From Treponema sp. (GTDB lineage: Bacteria; Spirochaetota; Spirochaetia; Treponematales; Treponemataceae), in NCBI GenBank assembly GCA_017390125.1, contig JAFPCT010000045.1:1-14381 (forward strand): DNA of 14,381 bases, read 5' to 3'. Positions 6,667 to 12,692 of this stretch are shown here, piece by piece. Position 1 is the stretch's first letter, and each line of letters opens with the position of its first letter. Made by a program: the position numbers and the translations under genes. The notes beneath the pieces were generated by a model. It was not told the DNA's origin. It did no database searches and was given only the letters and a program-made list of their open reading frames with translations.

Positions 6667-7547
6667 TCTTCGTTTTCCCTGAATACTATGTCTATTACAA
6701 CCAGCTCCGGATTGTTCATTATACGTGGAACATTCGGCTGCTGGTAAGAAAGTCCCCTGCTTACAATCATGACGGCGTTACCGTTTCTGCCGGTAAATTC
6801 GTAGCGTCCTCCTGCATATTTTGGAAAAAGTCCCTGCATTGGAGCGTACAGACCGTTTTTTGCAGGAAAACGCCATTGGCCGCCGTGGGCATGTCCTGAA
6901 AGAACAAGGTCAAAGCCTGTCCGCTTGTATGTATCAATGTATTCAGGTCTGTGAGCCAGAAGAATTGAAAAAGCCTGGTTGTTTTTGCCTTCCATTTCAC
7001 TGACTTTGTCATAAAGCTCAAGGATGCGCTTTATGTATGCCTCCTTGTTATCCTCGTCTTTTTTTCGTTCTTCCGGGGTAAGGTCACTGAAAGGATCGTC
7101 CGCACCGGCTATAATGAAATCCCTGCCTCTCACTTTTATTTCTACCGCGTCGTCATGAAGGCTTTTTCCGCCGTATTCTTCGATCATGTATCCGAATTCA
7201 TTTTCGTGGTATTTGAAGTATTCGTGGTTTCCTGTTACATAAAAAAACGGGCAGAGGTCCTTTATGCCTTGCAGCAAAAGTCTTACGTTTTCCACGGGTT
7301 TTATTCCTTTCTGCATGAAATCAAATGTATCACCGGTAAATACAACCATGTCCGGTTCAGAAACTTTTATAAGGGCGATAAGCTTAGCCTCGTCTTTGCC
7401 GAAATCATTGCTGTGAAAATCAGAAACCTGCACAATGCGGACTTTTGAGCTGATCTCGCTTTCTGAAAAAATCTGGTATTCAGGCACGCAGATTGAGCGG
7501 CAGGAAATGAAGAGAAGTGAAATGAACGTTACGGCAATTTTTTTCAT
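6663..7547 (-). CDS. Calcineurin-like metallophosphoesterase, predicted lipoprotein
   Basis: The 294-residue protein has a complete two-metal phosphoesterase site: D43-F-H45, G-D73, G-N107-H108-E, A-H199-R and GHAHGGQ (218-224, with H219 and H221). This is the YkuE/YaeI/LpxH-like layout, whose members cleave phosphodiesters or phosphomonoesters; the substrate is unknown. The N-terminus MKKIAVTFISLLFISC gives a signal peptide with a lipobox (LFIS then C16), so the enzyme is probably lipid-anchored outside the cytoplasm. The ATG at 7547 has no clear ribosome site and sits at the predicted transcription start, so the message may be leaderless. In-frame upstream codons soon meet a stop. The gene is convergent with the ASCH gene and divergent from the next. 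Confidence 0.92.
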   Translation of the reverse strand: MKKIAVTFISLLFISCRSICVPEYQIFSESEISSKVRIVQVSDFHSNDFGKDEAKLIALIKVSEPDMVVFTGDTFDFMQKGIKPVENVRLLLQGIKDLCPFFYVTGNHEYFKYHENEFGYMIEEYGGKSLHDDAVEIKVRGRDFIIAGADDPFSDLTPEERKKDEDNKEAYIKRILELYDKVSEMEGKNNQAFSILLAHRPEYIDTYKRTGFDLVLSGHAHGGQWRFPAKNGLYAPMQGLFPKYAGGRYEFTGRNGNAVMIVSRGLSYQQPNVPRIMNNPELVVIDIVFRENED

Positions 7548-7553
7548 ATCAGC

Positions 7554-7582
7554 AGTATAGATTTATTTTTAAAAAATGTCCT
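7554..7582 (-). promoter_or_regulatory. Candidate promoter of the phosphoesterase gene
   Basis: On the minus strand AGGACA (7582-7577) and TATACT (7559-7554) are 17 bases apart. Six bases separate the -10 box from the A of the start codon, so transcription would begin at or next to the ATG. The -35 box matches consensus at only four positions. Confidence 0.4.
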
Positions 7583-7608
7583 GTGAAATTTCGTGCTTTA
7601 TATTTCTG

Positions 7609-7636
7609 TTGTGTTCTGTGTTTTTCGTTATATAAT
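7609..7636 (+). promoter_or_regulatory. Candidate promoter of the small membrane protein gene
   Basis: A perfect TATAAT (7631-7636) has TTGTGT 16 bases upstream (7609-7614). The start would be near 7643, at the beginning of an inverted repeat that ends just before the ribosome site. The -35 box is weak. Confidence 0.5.
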
Positions 7637-7642
7637 AAATAC

Positions 7643-7661
7643 ATCTATAATTATAATAGAT
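7643..7661 (+). promoter_or_regulatory. Inverted repeat in the leader of the membrane protein gene
   Basis: ATCTATAATTATAATAGAT has six-base arms (ATCTAT/ATAGAT) around seven A/T bases. It begins at the predicted transcription start and abuts the TGGAGG ribosome site, so it could be an operator or a weak 5' hairpin. AT-rich sequence makes such a repeat fairly likely by chance. Confidence 0.3.
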
Positions 7662-7672
7662 GGAGGTAAAAA

Positions 7673-8131
7673 ATGGGTAAAACTGCAAAGAGTTTATCAC
7701 TTGGAAAACTTATTCTTCAGCTTGCAATTGGCGCAATGCTGGTAGTAGCTGGTGTCTGGGTTTTGACAAATACTAAGAGCGGTGGTGACGAAGCTGTAAA
7801 GGCTATCCGCAAGATTTTTGATGACAAAGAAGTTGGCAAGATGATTGGTCTTCTGTTTGGTGTTATCGAACTTATTGCCGGAGCATTCCTTGTTCTTGAG
7901 CCGTTTGTTGGTATTCTTCACAACTACACTTCAGTAGCAATTCTTGCCGTTATCGTTATCTGGGTAATAGCAATCGTTCTTATTGACTTCTATGGAACTG
8001 GTTCAGGCGGCCTTTTCATGCCTTCTATTTCAATCGGTGATATTGAAAAAACTGAAGATTTCCTCAAGTGGCTCTATCAGTTTGCCGGTCATGCCGGAAT
8101 CGTTGGTGCCCTTGTTTCTCTAAGAGACTAA
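7673..8131 (+). CDS. Small integral membrane protein, four predicted helices, unknown function
   Basis: The 152-residue protein has hydrophobic segments at about 12-31, 59-78 and 87-108, with a weaker one at the C-terminus (FAGHAGIVGALVSL). Between helices 1 and 2 is a polar loop (NTKSGGDEAVKAIRKIFDDK), and a glycine-rich stretch (GTGSGGLFMPSISIGDIE) follows helix 3. I do not recognise the family; the helix arrangement is loosely DoxX-like. TGGAGGT precedes the ATG. The gene has its own TATAAT promoter and ends in a strong terminator, so it is probably a well-expressed single-gene unit. Confidence 0.85.
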   Translation: MGKTAKSLSLGKLILQLAIGAMLVVAGVWVLTNTKSGGDEAVKAIRKIFDDKEVGKMIGLLFGVIELIAGAFLVLEPFVGILHNYTSVAILAVIVIWVIAIVLIDFYGTGSGGLFMPSISIGDIEKTEDFLKWLYQFAGHAGIVGALVSLRD

Positions 8132-8161
8132 TTTATCAGGTCACTGAAAGTTTAGTTTTTT

Positions 8162-8205
8162 AAAGCAGAAATTTGACTTTTCCGGTCATATTTCTGCTTT
8201 TTTTT
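8162..8205 (+). terminator. Intrinsic terminator after the small membrane protein gene
   Basis: AAAGCAGAAAT pairs with ATTTCTGCTTT, with one T-T mismatch, then TGAC/GTCA closing a seven-base loop. The stem runs straight into a run of eight T (8198-8205). The next gene starts 25 bases later and needs its own promoter. Confidence 0.88.
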
Positions 8206-8230
8206 GTTTAAATCTTCCGATAATAAAAGT

Positions 8231-8851
8231 ATGAAAAAATATATTTTTTGTTTTTGCTTTTTATTTTGCTCGCTCATGTGTTTTGCAGAAGTTGATAAAA
8301 TTGTACGGACAGATATAGGTTTTACTATTGGAATTCCGGTTTACAGTCACAGAGACGACGCATTCAATATTGAAGATTCACGAGTTATTATCGGCTCTTT
8401 TGCTGATATTTCTTTCAAGCTGGGAAATCCCCTCAGATTTTTGCTTGGTGCAGATGCAATGTGCGATTTTATGTGGGGCGGGGATGATTACAACCATCAC
8501 CTGGACTATGCAGGCTGGGCCGGAATAAAATTTTATCCCGGAATTGGAGGATTGAACTTTTCCATTGCCTATGCTCTTGGCTGCCGTACGGATTTTGTTT
8601 CTTTTACAGAAAGGGTACAGGTAAAGAATCCCCTGACCGGAGAGATGCTTCCGCTGTATAAGAGCGAATCTGATTCGTATATTGACAGTACTGCCTGGGG
8701 AAACGGTTTCAGAATCAGCTTTGACTATGACTTCCTTTATGGAAATGACAGGAACTTTGCTCCCGCATTGGGAGGCTACTATCGGTGTATGCCTCGAGGA
8801 AATGACAAATGGGACAATATTTTTTCTATTTACATTTCTTTTGGATTCTGA
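8231..8851 (+). CDS. Predicted outer-membrane beta-barrel protein
   Basis: The 206-residue protein begins with a signal peptide (MKKYIFCFCFLFCSLMCFA, cleavage likely before E20). The rest alternates polar and hydrophobic residues rich in Gly, Tyr and Phe, as in small beta-barrels: DIGFTIGIPVYS, GGLNFSIAYALGC, FRISFDYDFLYG. It ends in IFSIYISFGF, with the terminal Phe typical of BAM-recognised barrels. C17 is not in a proper lipobox (Met at -1). I recognise no specific family. The ATG at 8231 comes before the signal peptide; a TTG in frame at 8204 lies inside the preceding terminator and is rejected. The ribosome site is weak and no -35 box is evident. Confidence 0.75.
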   Translation: MKKYIFCFCFLFCSLMCFAEVDKIVRTDIGFTIGIPVYSHRDDAFNIEDSRVIIGSFADISFKLGNPLRFLLGADAMCDFMWGGDDYNHHLDYAGWAGIKFYPGIGGLNFSIAYALGCRTDFVSFTERVQVKNPLTGEMLPLYKSESDSYIDSTAWGNGFRISFDYDFLYGNDRNFAPALGGYYRCMPRGNDKWDNIFSIYISFGF

Positions 8852-8865
8852 CAAACAGAATATAT

Positions 8866-8899
8866 AAAAAAAACCGCCGGTCAAACCAGCGGTTTTTTT
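8866..8899. terminator. Bidirectional intrinsic terminator between the barrel gene and rny
   Basis: An A-run (8866-8873), CCGC, a mismatch, GGT, the loop CAA, ACC, a mismatch, GCGG and a T-run (8893-8899) form a symmetrical hairpin with U-tracts in both directions. It sits between two converging stop codons (8851 and 8910). Confidence 0.9.
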
Positions 8900-8909
8900 G
8901 TGCCGTAAA

Positions 8910-10448
8910 TTAACGTGCGTATTCGATTATTCGGGTTTCACGGATCATTGTGATTCGGATTCTTCCCGGATACTTCAAGTCGCTTTCAATCTGCTTTGCA
9001 ATGTCGCTTGCAAGCTGTTTAACTTCGTTGTCGGCAATCTTTTCATTGTTTACCAGAATGCGAAGCTCACGGCCTGCCTGAATTGCATATGCCTTTTCAA
9101 CGCCCTCAAAGTTTTCTGCAATTGCCTCAAGGTTTTCAAGACGTTTAACATAGTTGTCCACAGTTTCGCGTCTTGCGCCTGGTCGTGCTGCAGATATTGC
9201 ATCGGCAATCTGTACGATGATGGCCTCAAGAGTTGCAGGCTCTACATCGTTGTGGTGAGCGGCGATGGCATTGATTACGCGTGAATCTTCTCCCATCTTG
9301 CGAGCCATTTCCGCACCGACTTCTGCATGGTTCTGGTCGCTGTCGTTTTCTGCGCCCTTACCGATATCGTGAAGAATTGCCGCTCTCTTTGCAAGCTCTC
9401 TGTCCGCTCCGACTTCTGCAGCGAGCATGGAAGCCACTGTAGCAACTTCCTTTGAGTGGGTAAGCACGTTCTGGCCGTAACTTGTACGGAAGTAAAGTCT
9501 TCCCAAAGCACGGATTCCGTCTGTGGAAAGGTTGTGGATTCCAAGGTCGAAGAGGGCTTTTTCTCCTTCTTCGTAAATCTTGTTCTGAATCTCGCGGGTA
9601 ACTTTCTGAACGACTTCCTCAATTCTTGCCGGATGGATTCGTCCGTCTGAGATAAGTCTTTCAAGAGACTGCTTTGCGATTTCCTTTCGAACCGGATCGA
9701 AGCATGAAATTACAACTGCTTCCGGAGTATCGTCGATGATGATGTCAACGCCGGTAAGTGTTTCAAGGGCACGGATGTTGCGTCCTTCGCGACCGATGAT
9801 TCGGCCTTTCATTTCGTCACTAGGCAGTGAAACTGTAGCAACGGTGATGTCGCTTGTTGTTTCCGGTGCAATGCGCTGGATTGCAGAGATTAAAATCTCA
9901 CGGGCACGCTTTTCTGCCGCAAGCTGCGCATCCTGCTCGATTTTATTGAGCAGAGCCTGAGCGTCATGGCGCGCGTCATTCTCCAGGTTCTTGATGATAA
10001 GGTCTTTTGCTTCCTGTGCGGAAAGACCTGAAATTCGTTCAAGTTCCTTTCTGTAGGTTTCTTCCTGTACGGCAAGAGAGGCTTCTCTCTTTTTCATGGC
10101 AGCAAGTTTTTCTTCGCAGTCTTTTTCTCTTTTTTCACATTCTGCGGCTCTCTGGTCAACAAGTTCTTCTTTTTTGTTTACGCGTGCTTCGAAGCGCTGA
10201 ACTTCCGCACGGCGTTCCCTGTTTTCCCTTTCCTGCTGGTTTCGTTCACGAATGAGTTCATCTTTTGCATTAAGCAAAATTTCTTTTTTCTGAGCTTCAG
10301 CTTCTCTTATTGCATCCTGTTTTACACGTTCTGCTTTTTGCTCTGACGCTGATAATTGAAATCTGGCATAAACCAGTCGAATAGTCCATCCAAGAACGAT
10401 TCCAACGACAGGGAGAACTATGAACATAATCATGTTCGAATAATTCAT
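8910..10448 (-). CDS. rny: Ribonuclease Y
   Basis: RNase Y is the membrane-anchored endoribonuclease that starts mRNA decay in bacteria lacking RNase E. All its parts are present in 512 residues of normal length: an N-terminal membrane helix (about 6-26), a long charged coiled coil (about 35-185), a KH RNA-binding domain with GRIIGREGRNIRALE (215-229), and an HD hydrolase domain with H331, H360-D361 (ILHDIGKGAE) and AAHHNDVEP (396-404). The C-terminal IRITMIRETRIIEYAR is typical. AAGGAG precedes the ATG at good spacing. Though downstream of lptB, it has its own near-consensus promoter. It ends at the bidirectional terminator. Confidence 0.98.
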   Translation of the reverse strand: MNYSNMIMFIVLPVVGIVLGWTIRLVYARFQLSASEQKAERVKQDAIREAEAQKKEILLNAKDELIRERNQQERENRERRAEVQRFEARVNKKEELVDQRAAECEKREKDCEEKLAAMKKREASLAVQEETYRKELERISGLSAQEAKDLIIKNLENDARHDAQALLNKIEQDAQLAAEKRAREILISAIQRIAPETTSDITVATVSLPSDEMKGRIIGREGRNIRALETLTGVDIIIDDTPEAVVISCFDPVRKEIAKQSLERLISDGRIHPARIEEVVQKVTREIQNKIYEEGEKALFDLGIHNLSTDGIRALGRLYFRTSYGQNVLTHSKEVATVASMLAAEVGADRELAKRAAILHDIGKGAENDSDQNHAEVGAEMARKMGEDSRVINAIAAHHNDVEPATLEAIIVQIADAISAARPGARRETVDNYVKRLENLEAIAENFEGVEKAYAIQAGRELRILVNNEKIADNEVKQLASDIAKQIESDLKYPGRIRITMIRETRIIEYAR

Positions 10449-10463
10449 GATTTCTCCTTATGT

Positions 10464-10478
10464 ATAGAATGGTTCTAT
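10464..10478 (-). promoter_or_regulatory. Small hairpin at the predicted 5' end of the rny message
   Basis: ATAGAA and TTCTAT flank a three-base loop just after the predicted start of transcription (near 10477) and just before the AAGGAG ribosome site. Hairpins at the very 5' end can stabilise messages. A role here is inference. Confidence 0.35.
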
Positions 10479-10483
10479 TGTTT

Positions 10484-10512
10484 ATTTTAGTGCATGAATT
10501 ATCTGTTGTCAA
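10484..10512 (-). promoter_or_regulatory. Sigma70 promoter of rny
   Basis: On the minus strand a perfect TTGACA (10512-10507) and TAAAAT (10489-10484) are 17 bases apart. This is the strongest promoter match in the window and gives rny transcription independent of the lpt operon. Confidence 0.75.
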
Positions 10513-10520
10513 ATAAAGAA

Positions 10521-10534
10521 CTACATATATGTAG
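10521..10534. promoter_or_regulatory. Perfect 14-base palindrome upstream of the rny promoter
   Basis: CTACATATATGTAG is its own reverse complement. It begins eight bases upstream of the rny -35 box, in the spacer after lptB. It could be a binding site for a dimeric regulator; no T-run follows, so it is not a terminator. Confidence 0.35.
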
Positions 10535-10569
10535 AAATAACTGCTTTTTATTCTTTGGAGAGAACCGGC

Positions 10570-11349
10570 TTACATTGAGAAGTCTTTTCCCAGGTAGATT
10601 TCCCGGGCAAGCTCTGAATTAAGGATTTCCTCCTTCGAGCCCTGAATTGTAATCTGTCCCGAGCTTACGATGATGGCACGGTCTGTTATTTCAAGAGTGT
10701 CCCGGACGTTGTGGTCTGTGATAAGGATGCCGATTCCTCGTTTTGCAAGCAGTCCGATCATGTGCTTGATGTCTGCGACGGCAATAGGGTCGATTCCTGC
10801 AAAAGGTTCGTCCAAAAGCAGGAATTTAGGTTCGATGGCAAGGGAGCGGGCTATTTCTGTTCGGCGCCGCTCTCCGCCGGAAAGGGTGAATGCGTACTGC
10901 TTGCGGATTCTGCCGATGGCAAATTCTTCGATAAGCTCCTCAAGGCGCTGCTTCTTCTGTTCTTTTGTCAGGTCCTTACGGGTCTCAAGGATGGACCAGA
11001 TGTTTTCTTCGACTGTAAGTTTTTTGAAGACGCTGGGTTCCTGAGGAAGGTATGAAATGCCTTTTCGGGCACGCTTGTACATTTGAAGAGGGGTTATCTG
11101 CTCGTCGTCAAGGAATATGTCACCGGCTGTAGGCTGGTAGAAGCCTACAATCATGTAGAAAGTCGTGGTTTTTCCTGCACCGTTAGGTCCCAGAAGTCCA
11201 AGAACTTCTCCAGTGTGCATTTGGAATTCAATTCCCTTTACAACGCTTTTTCGTCCGAAACTTTTATAGAGGCTGGAAACTCTGAGCGTGTGCAGGCTTT
11301 CCTGCCGTGCACTTGTATTTAATGAAACGATTGCGTCACTCATCTGCAT
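10570..11349 (-). CDS. lptB: Lpt envelope-lipid export ATP-binding protein LptB
   Basis: LptB is the cytoplasmic ATPase of the LptB2FG transporter, which pulls lipopolysaccharide-type lipids from the inner membrane onto the LptC-LptA bridge. In 259 residues the ABC motifs are complete: Walker A GPNGAGKTT (54-62), Q-loop LPQEPSVF (101-108), signature LSGGE (156-160), Walker B FLLLDEP (176-182), FAGIDPIAVADI and the switch His in ITDHNVRDTLEI (H213). The FAGIDP and GRIRKQYAFTLSGGERRR stretches are characteristic of LptB among ABC proteins. The ATG at 11349 overlaps lptA by 14 bases; an ATG two codons later (11343) is better spaced from AGGA and is equally possible. lptF and lptG are not in the window. 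Confidence 0.94.
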   Translation of the reverse strand: MQMSDAIVSLNTSARQESLHTLRVSSLYKSFGRKSVVKGIEFQMHTGEVLGLLGPNGAGKTTTFYMIVGFYQPTAGDIFLDDEQITPLQMYKRARKGISYLPQEPSVFKKLTVEENIWSILETRKDLTKEQKKQRLEELIEEFAIGRIRKQYAFTLSGGERRRTEIARSLAIEPKFLLLDEPFAGIDPIAVADIKHMIGLLAKRGIGILITDHNVRDTLEITDRAIIVSSGQITIQGSKEEILNSELAREIYLGKDFSM

Positions 11350-12112
11350 TTTCCTGCCCCTCAGTTTTTTCCTTTGAGTTATTTTCAGTGCCTTCTGCCG
11401 GAGATTCAGAGCCCTCTGCTGTGTTTTCAGATTCTGTCTGTTCTTCCGAATTCTGGGCTGATTCTTCTTCCTTGCTGTCTTTTGAAGACTTGCGCTCGTC
11501 TACAACGGAACCTTTTACCCTTCCGTCAAGTGTGATTTCCTGGGAGTCCAGGTCAAGGGTGATTTCCTGAGCCCGGAATGTATCTTCGCCCTGCTTTATC
11601 TGTGCGTTTCCTGAAAGCTCAAGCTTCTGCCCTTTTTTACGGTAGACTGCATAAGCGCCTTTGCAGACGTTGTCCTTCTGCTTTAATTCAATGTTTATCT
11701 GAATTACGGCAATATCTGTGTTCTGGTTGTATTCAATCAGCTGGGCCTTTGCGTTTACGTCATTTTTTTCATCGATGAGGGTTACGTTGTCGCTGAGCTT
11801 TGCGATTTTTGTCTCCCGGTCGTACTGCATTTTTTCGCAGGTGAATTCCAGTTCGGATTCCATGTTTTTGCCCTTGATCTTGCCGGAAGCCTCGATATAG
11901 CGGAAGTCTTTGCCGTACATGCTTATTGAGTCGGCGGAAATTTCCATTGTTTCAGTGAGAACGTATGCTTCGCCGGAAAGGGTGGTGGAGTCCGATTTAT
12001 CGCCTATTGTGCCGGAAAGAGAGTTTGCGGAAAAAGTGATTTTTTCTGCATGGGCAAGGGAAAGGGAAAGAAGTGCCGTGAAGAGAAGGGTAGTTTTTTT
12101 ATTCTTCAGCAT
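11336..12112 (-). CDS. lptA: LptA/OstA-family periplasmic lipid-bridge protein
   Basis: The 258-residue protein has a signal peptide (KNKKTTLLFTALLSLSLAHA, cleavage after A22) followed by OstA-type beta repeats: SANSLSGTIGD, TTLSGEAYVLTETMEISADS, ASGKIKGKNMESELEFTCEK and KLSDNVTLIDEKNDVNAKAQ. This matches LptA, which forms the beta-jellyroll filament across the periplasm. The last ~55 residues are an acidic, low-complexity Glu/Ser tail. I chose the ATG at 12112, which has GGAGG six bases upstream and starts the signal peptide; the frame is open to an ATG at 12160, but that would add 16 residues, mostly basic. It overlaps the end of lptC by 14 bases. Confidence 0.88.
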   Translation of the reverse strand: MLKNKKTTLLFTALLSLSLAHAEKITFSANSLSGTIGDKSDSTTLSGEAYVLTETMEISADSISMYGKDFRYIEASGKIKGKNMESELEFTCEKMQYDRETKIAKLSDNVTLIDEKNDVNAKAQLIEYNQNTDIAVIQINIELKQKDNVCKGAYAVYRKKGQKLELSGNAQIKQGEDTFRAQEITLDLDSQEITLDGRVKGSVVDERKSSKDSKEEESAQNSEEQTESENTAEGSESPAEGTENNSKEKTEGQENADE

Positions 12113-12692
12113 TTTCTTCCTCCGTGATTTCCCGGGCCTCTTCCTGTGCCCCTTCATCATTGTCTTCGTCTTTTGTGAATTCGCCGGAAATTACACCGGT
12201 GAACGAAAATTTCTTGCTTACTGCGCTTGCTGAAAAACCGGAGCCTATCATGAAGGTGTCGCCTTTTCGTATGGAAACCATGTCGTTGCGGCTGGAAGTA
12301 AGCTGTTCTGATTTGCCGTTCCAGCGGAGTGTATCTGCAGAAACCTCAAAATCTTCCTTTATGTTTTTTACCTTTATTTCGTCAAAAAGCGTGTATTTTT
12401 CTGCGTCGGAATTTGCGGCAAGAAGATTGCATGAGCCCTCTGTCTCAATCTCACCTTCCTTGTTCAGCAGCTTGAAGCTTACGTCCTGGGCGTACATGGA
12501 ATTTCCTTCGGAGTACTGTTCCAGTGTTCCTGCGGAGAGCGCAAGCTTTTTTGTACTGTCCTCGTACTTGGTGAACGTTGCGTCTGTAAATATAAATTCA
12601 GGAACGTTCGCTTCGTCCTGATAGGCGGAGTTGTATCGCAGCGAGCATCCTGAAAGAATAATTGTAGGAATGAGCAGAAGGCATAATTTCAT
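12099..12692 (-). CDS. lptC: LptC-like lipoprotein
   Basis: The 197-residue protein starts with a lipoprotein signal (MKLCLLLIPTIILSGC, lipobox LSGC, C16). It then resembles LptC/YrbK: VPEFIFTDATFTKYEDSTKK, LSAGTLEQYSEGNSMYAQDV, SADTLRWNGKSEQLTS and a glycine-containing end (IGSGFSASAVSKKFSFTGVI). E. coli LptC is held by a transmembrane helix; here a lipid anchor would replace it, as in some other lineages. The last ~24 residues are an acidic tail. The identity rests on the pattern plus the lptC-lptA-lptB order. Its ATG shares one base with the pyrG stop (TAATG), so translation probably depends on ribosomes finishing pyrG. Confidence 0.85.
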   Translation of the reverse strand: MKLCLLLIPTIILSGCSLRYNSAYQDEANVPEFIFTDATFTKYEDSTKKLALSAGTLEQYSEGNSMYAQDVSFKLLNKEGEIETEGSCNLLAANSDAEKYTLFDEIKVKNIKEDFEVSADTLRWNGKSEQLTSSRNDMVSIRKGDTFMIGSGFSASAVSKKFSFTGVISGEFTKDEDNDEGAQEEAREITEEENAEE

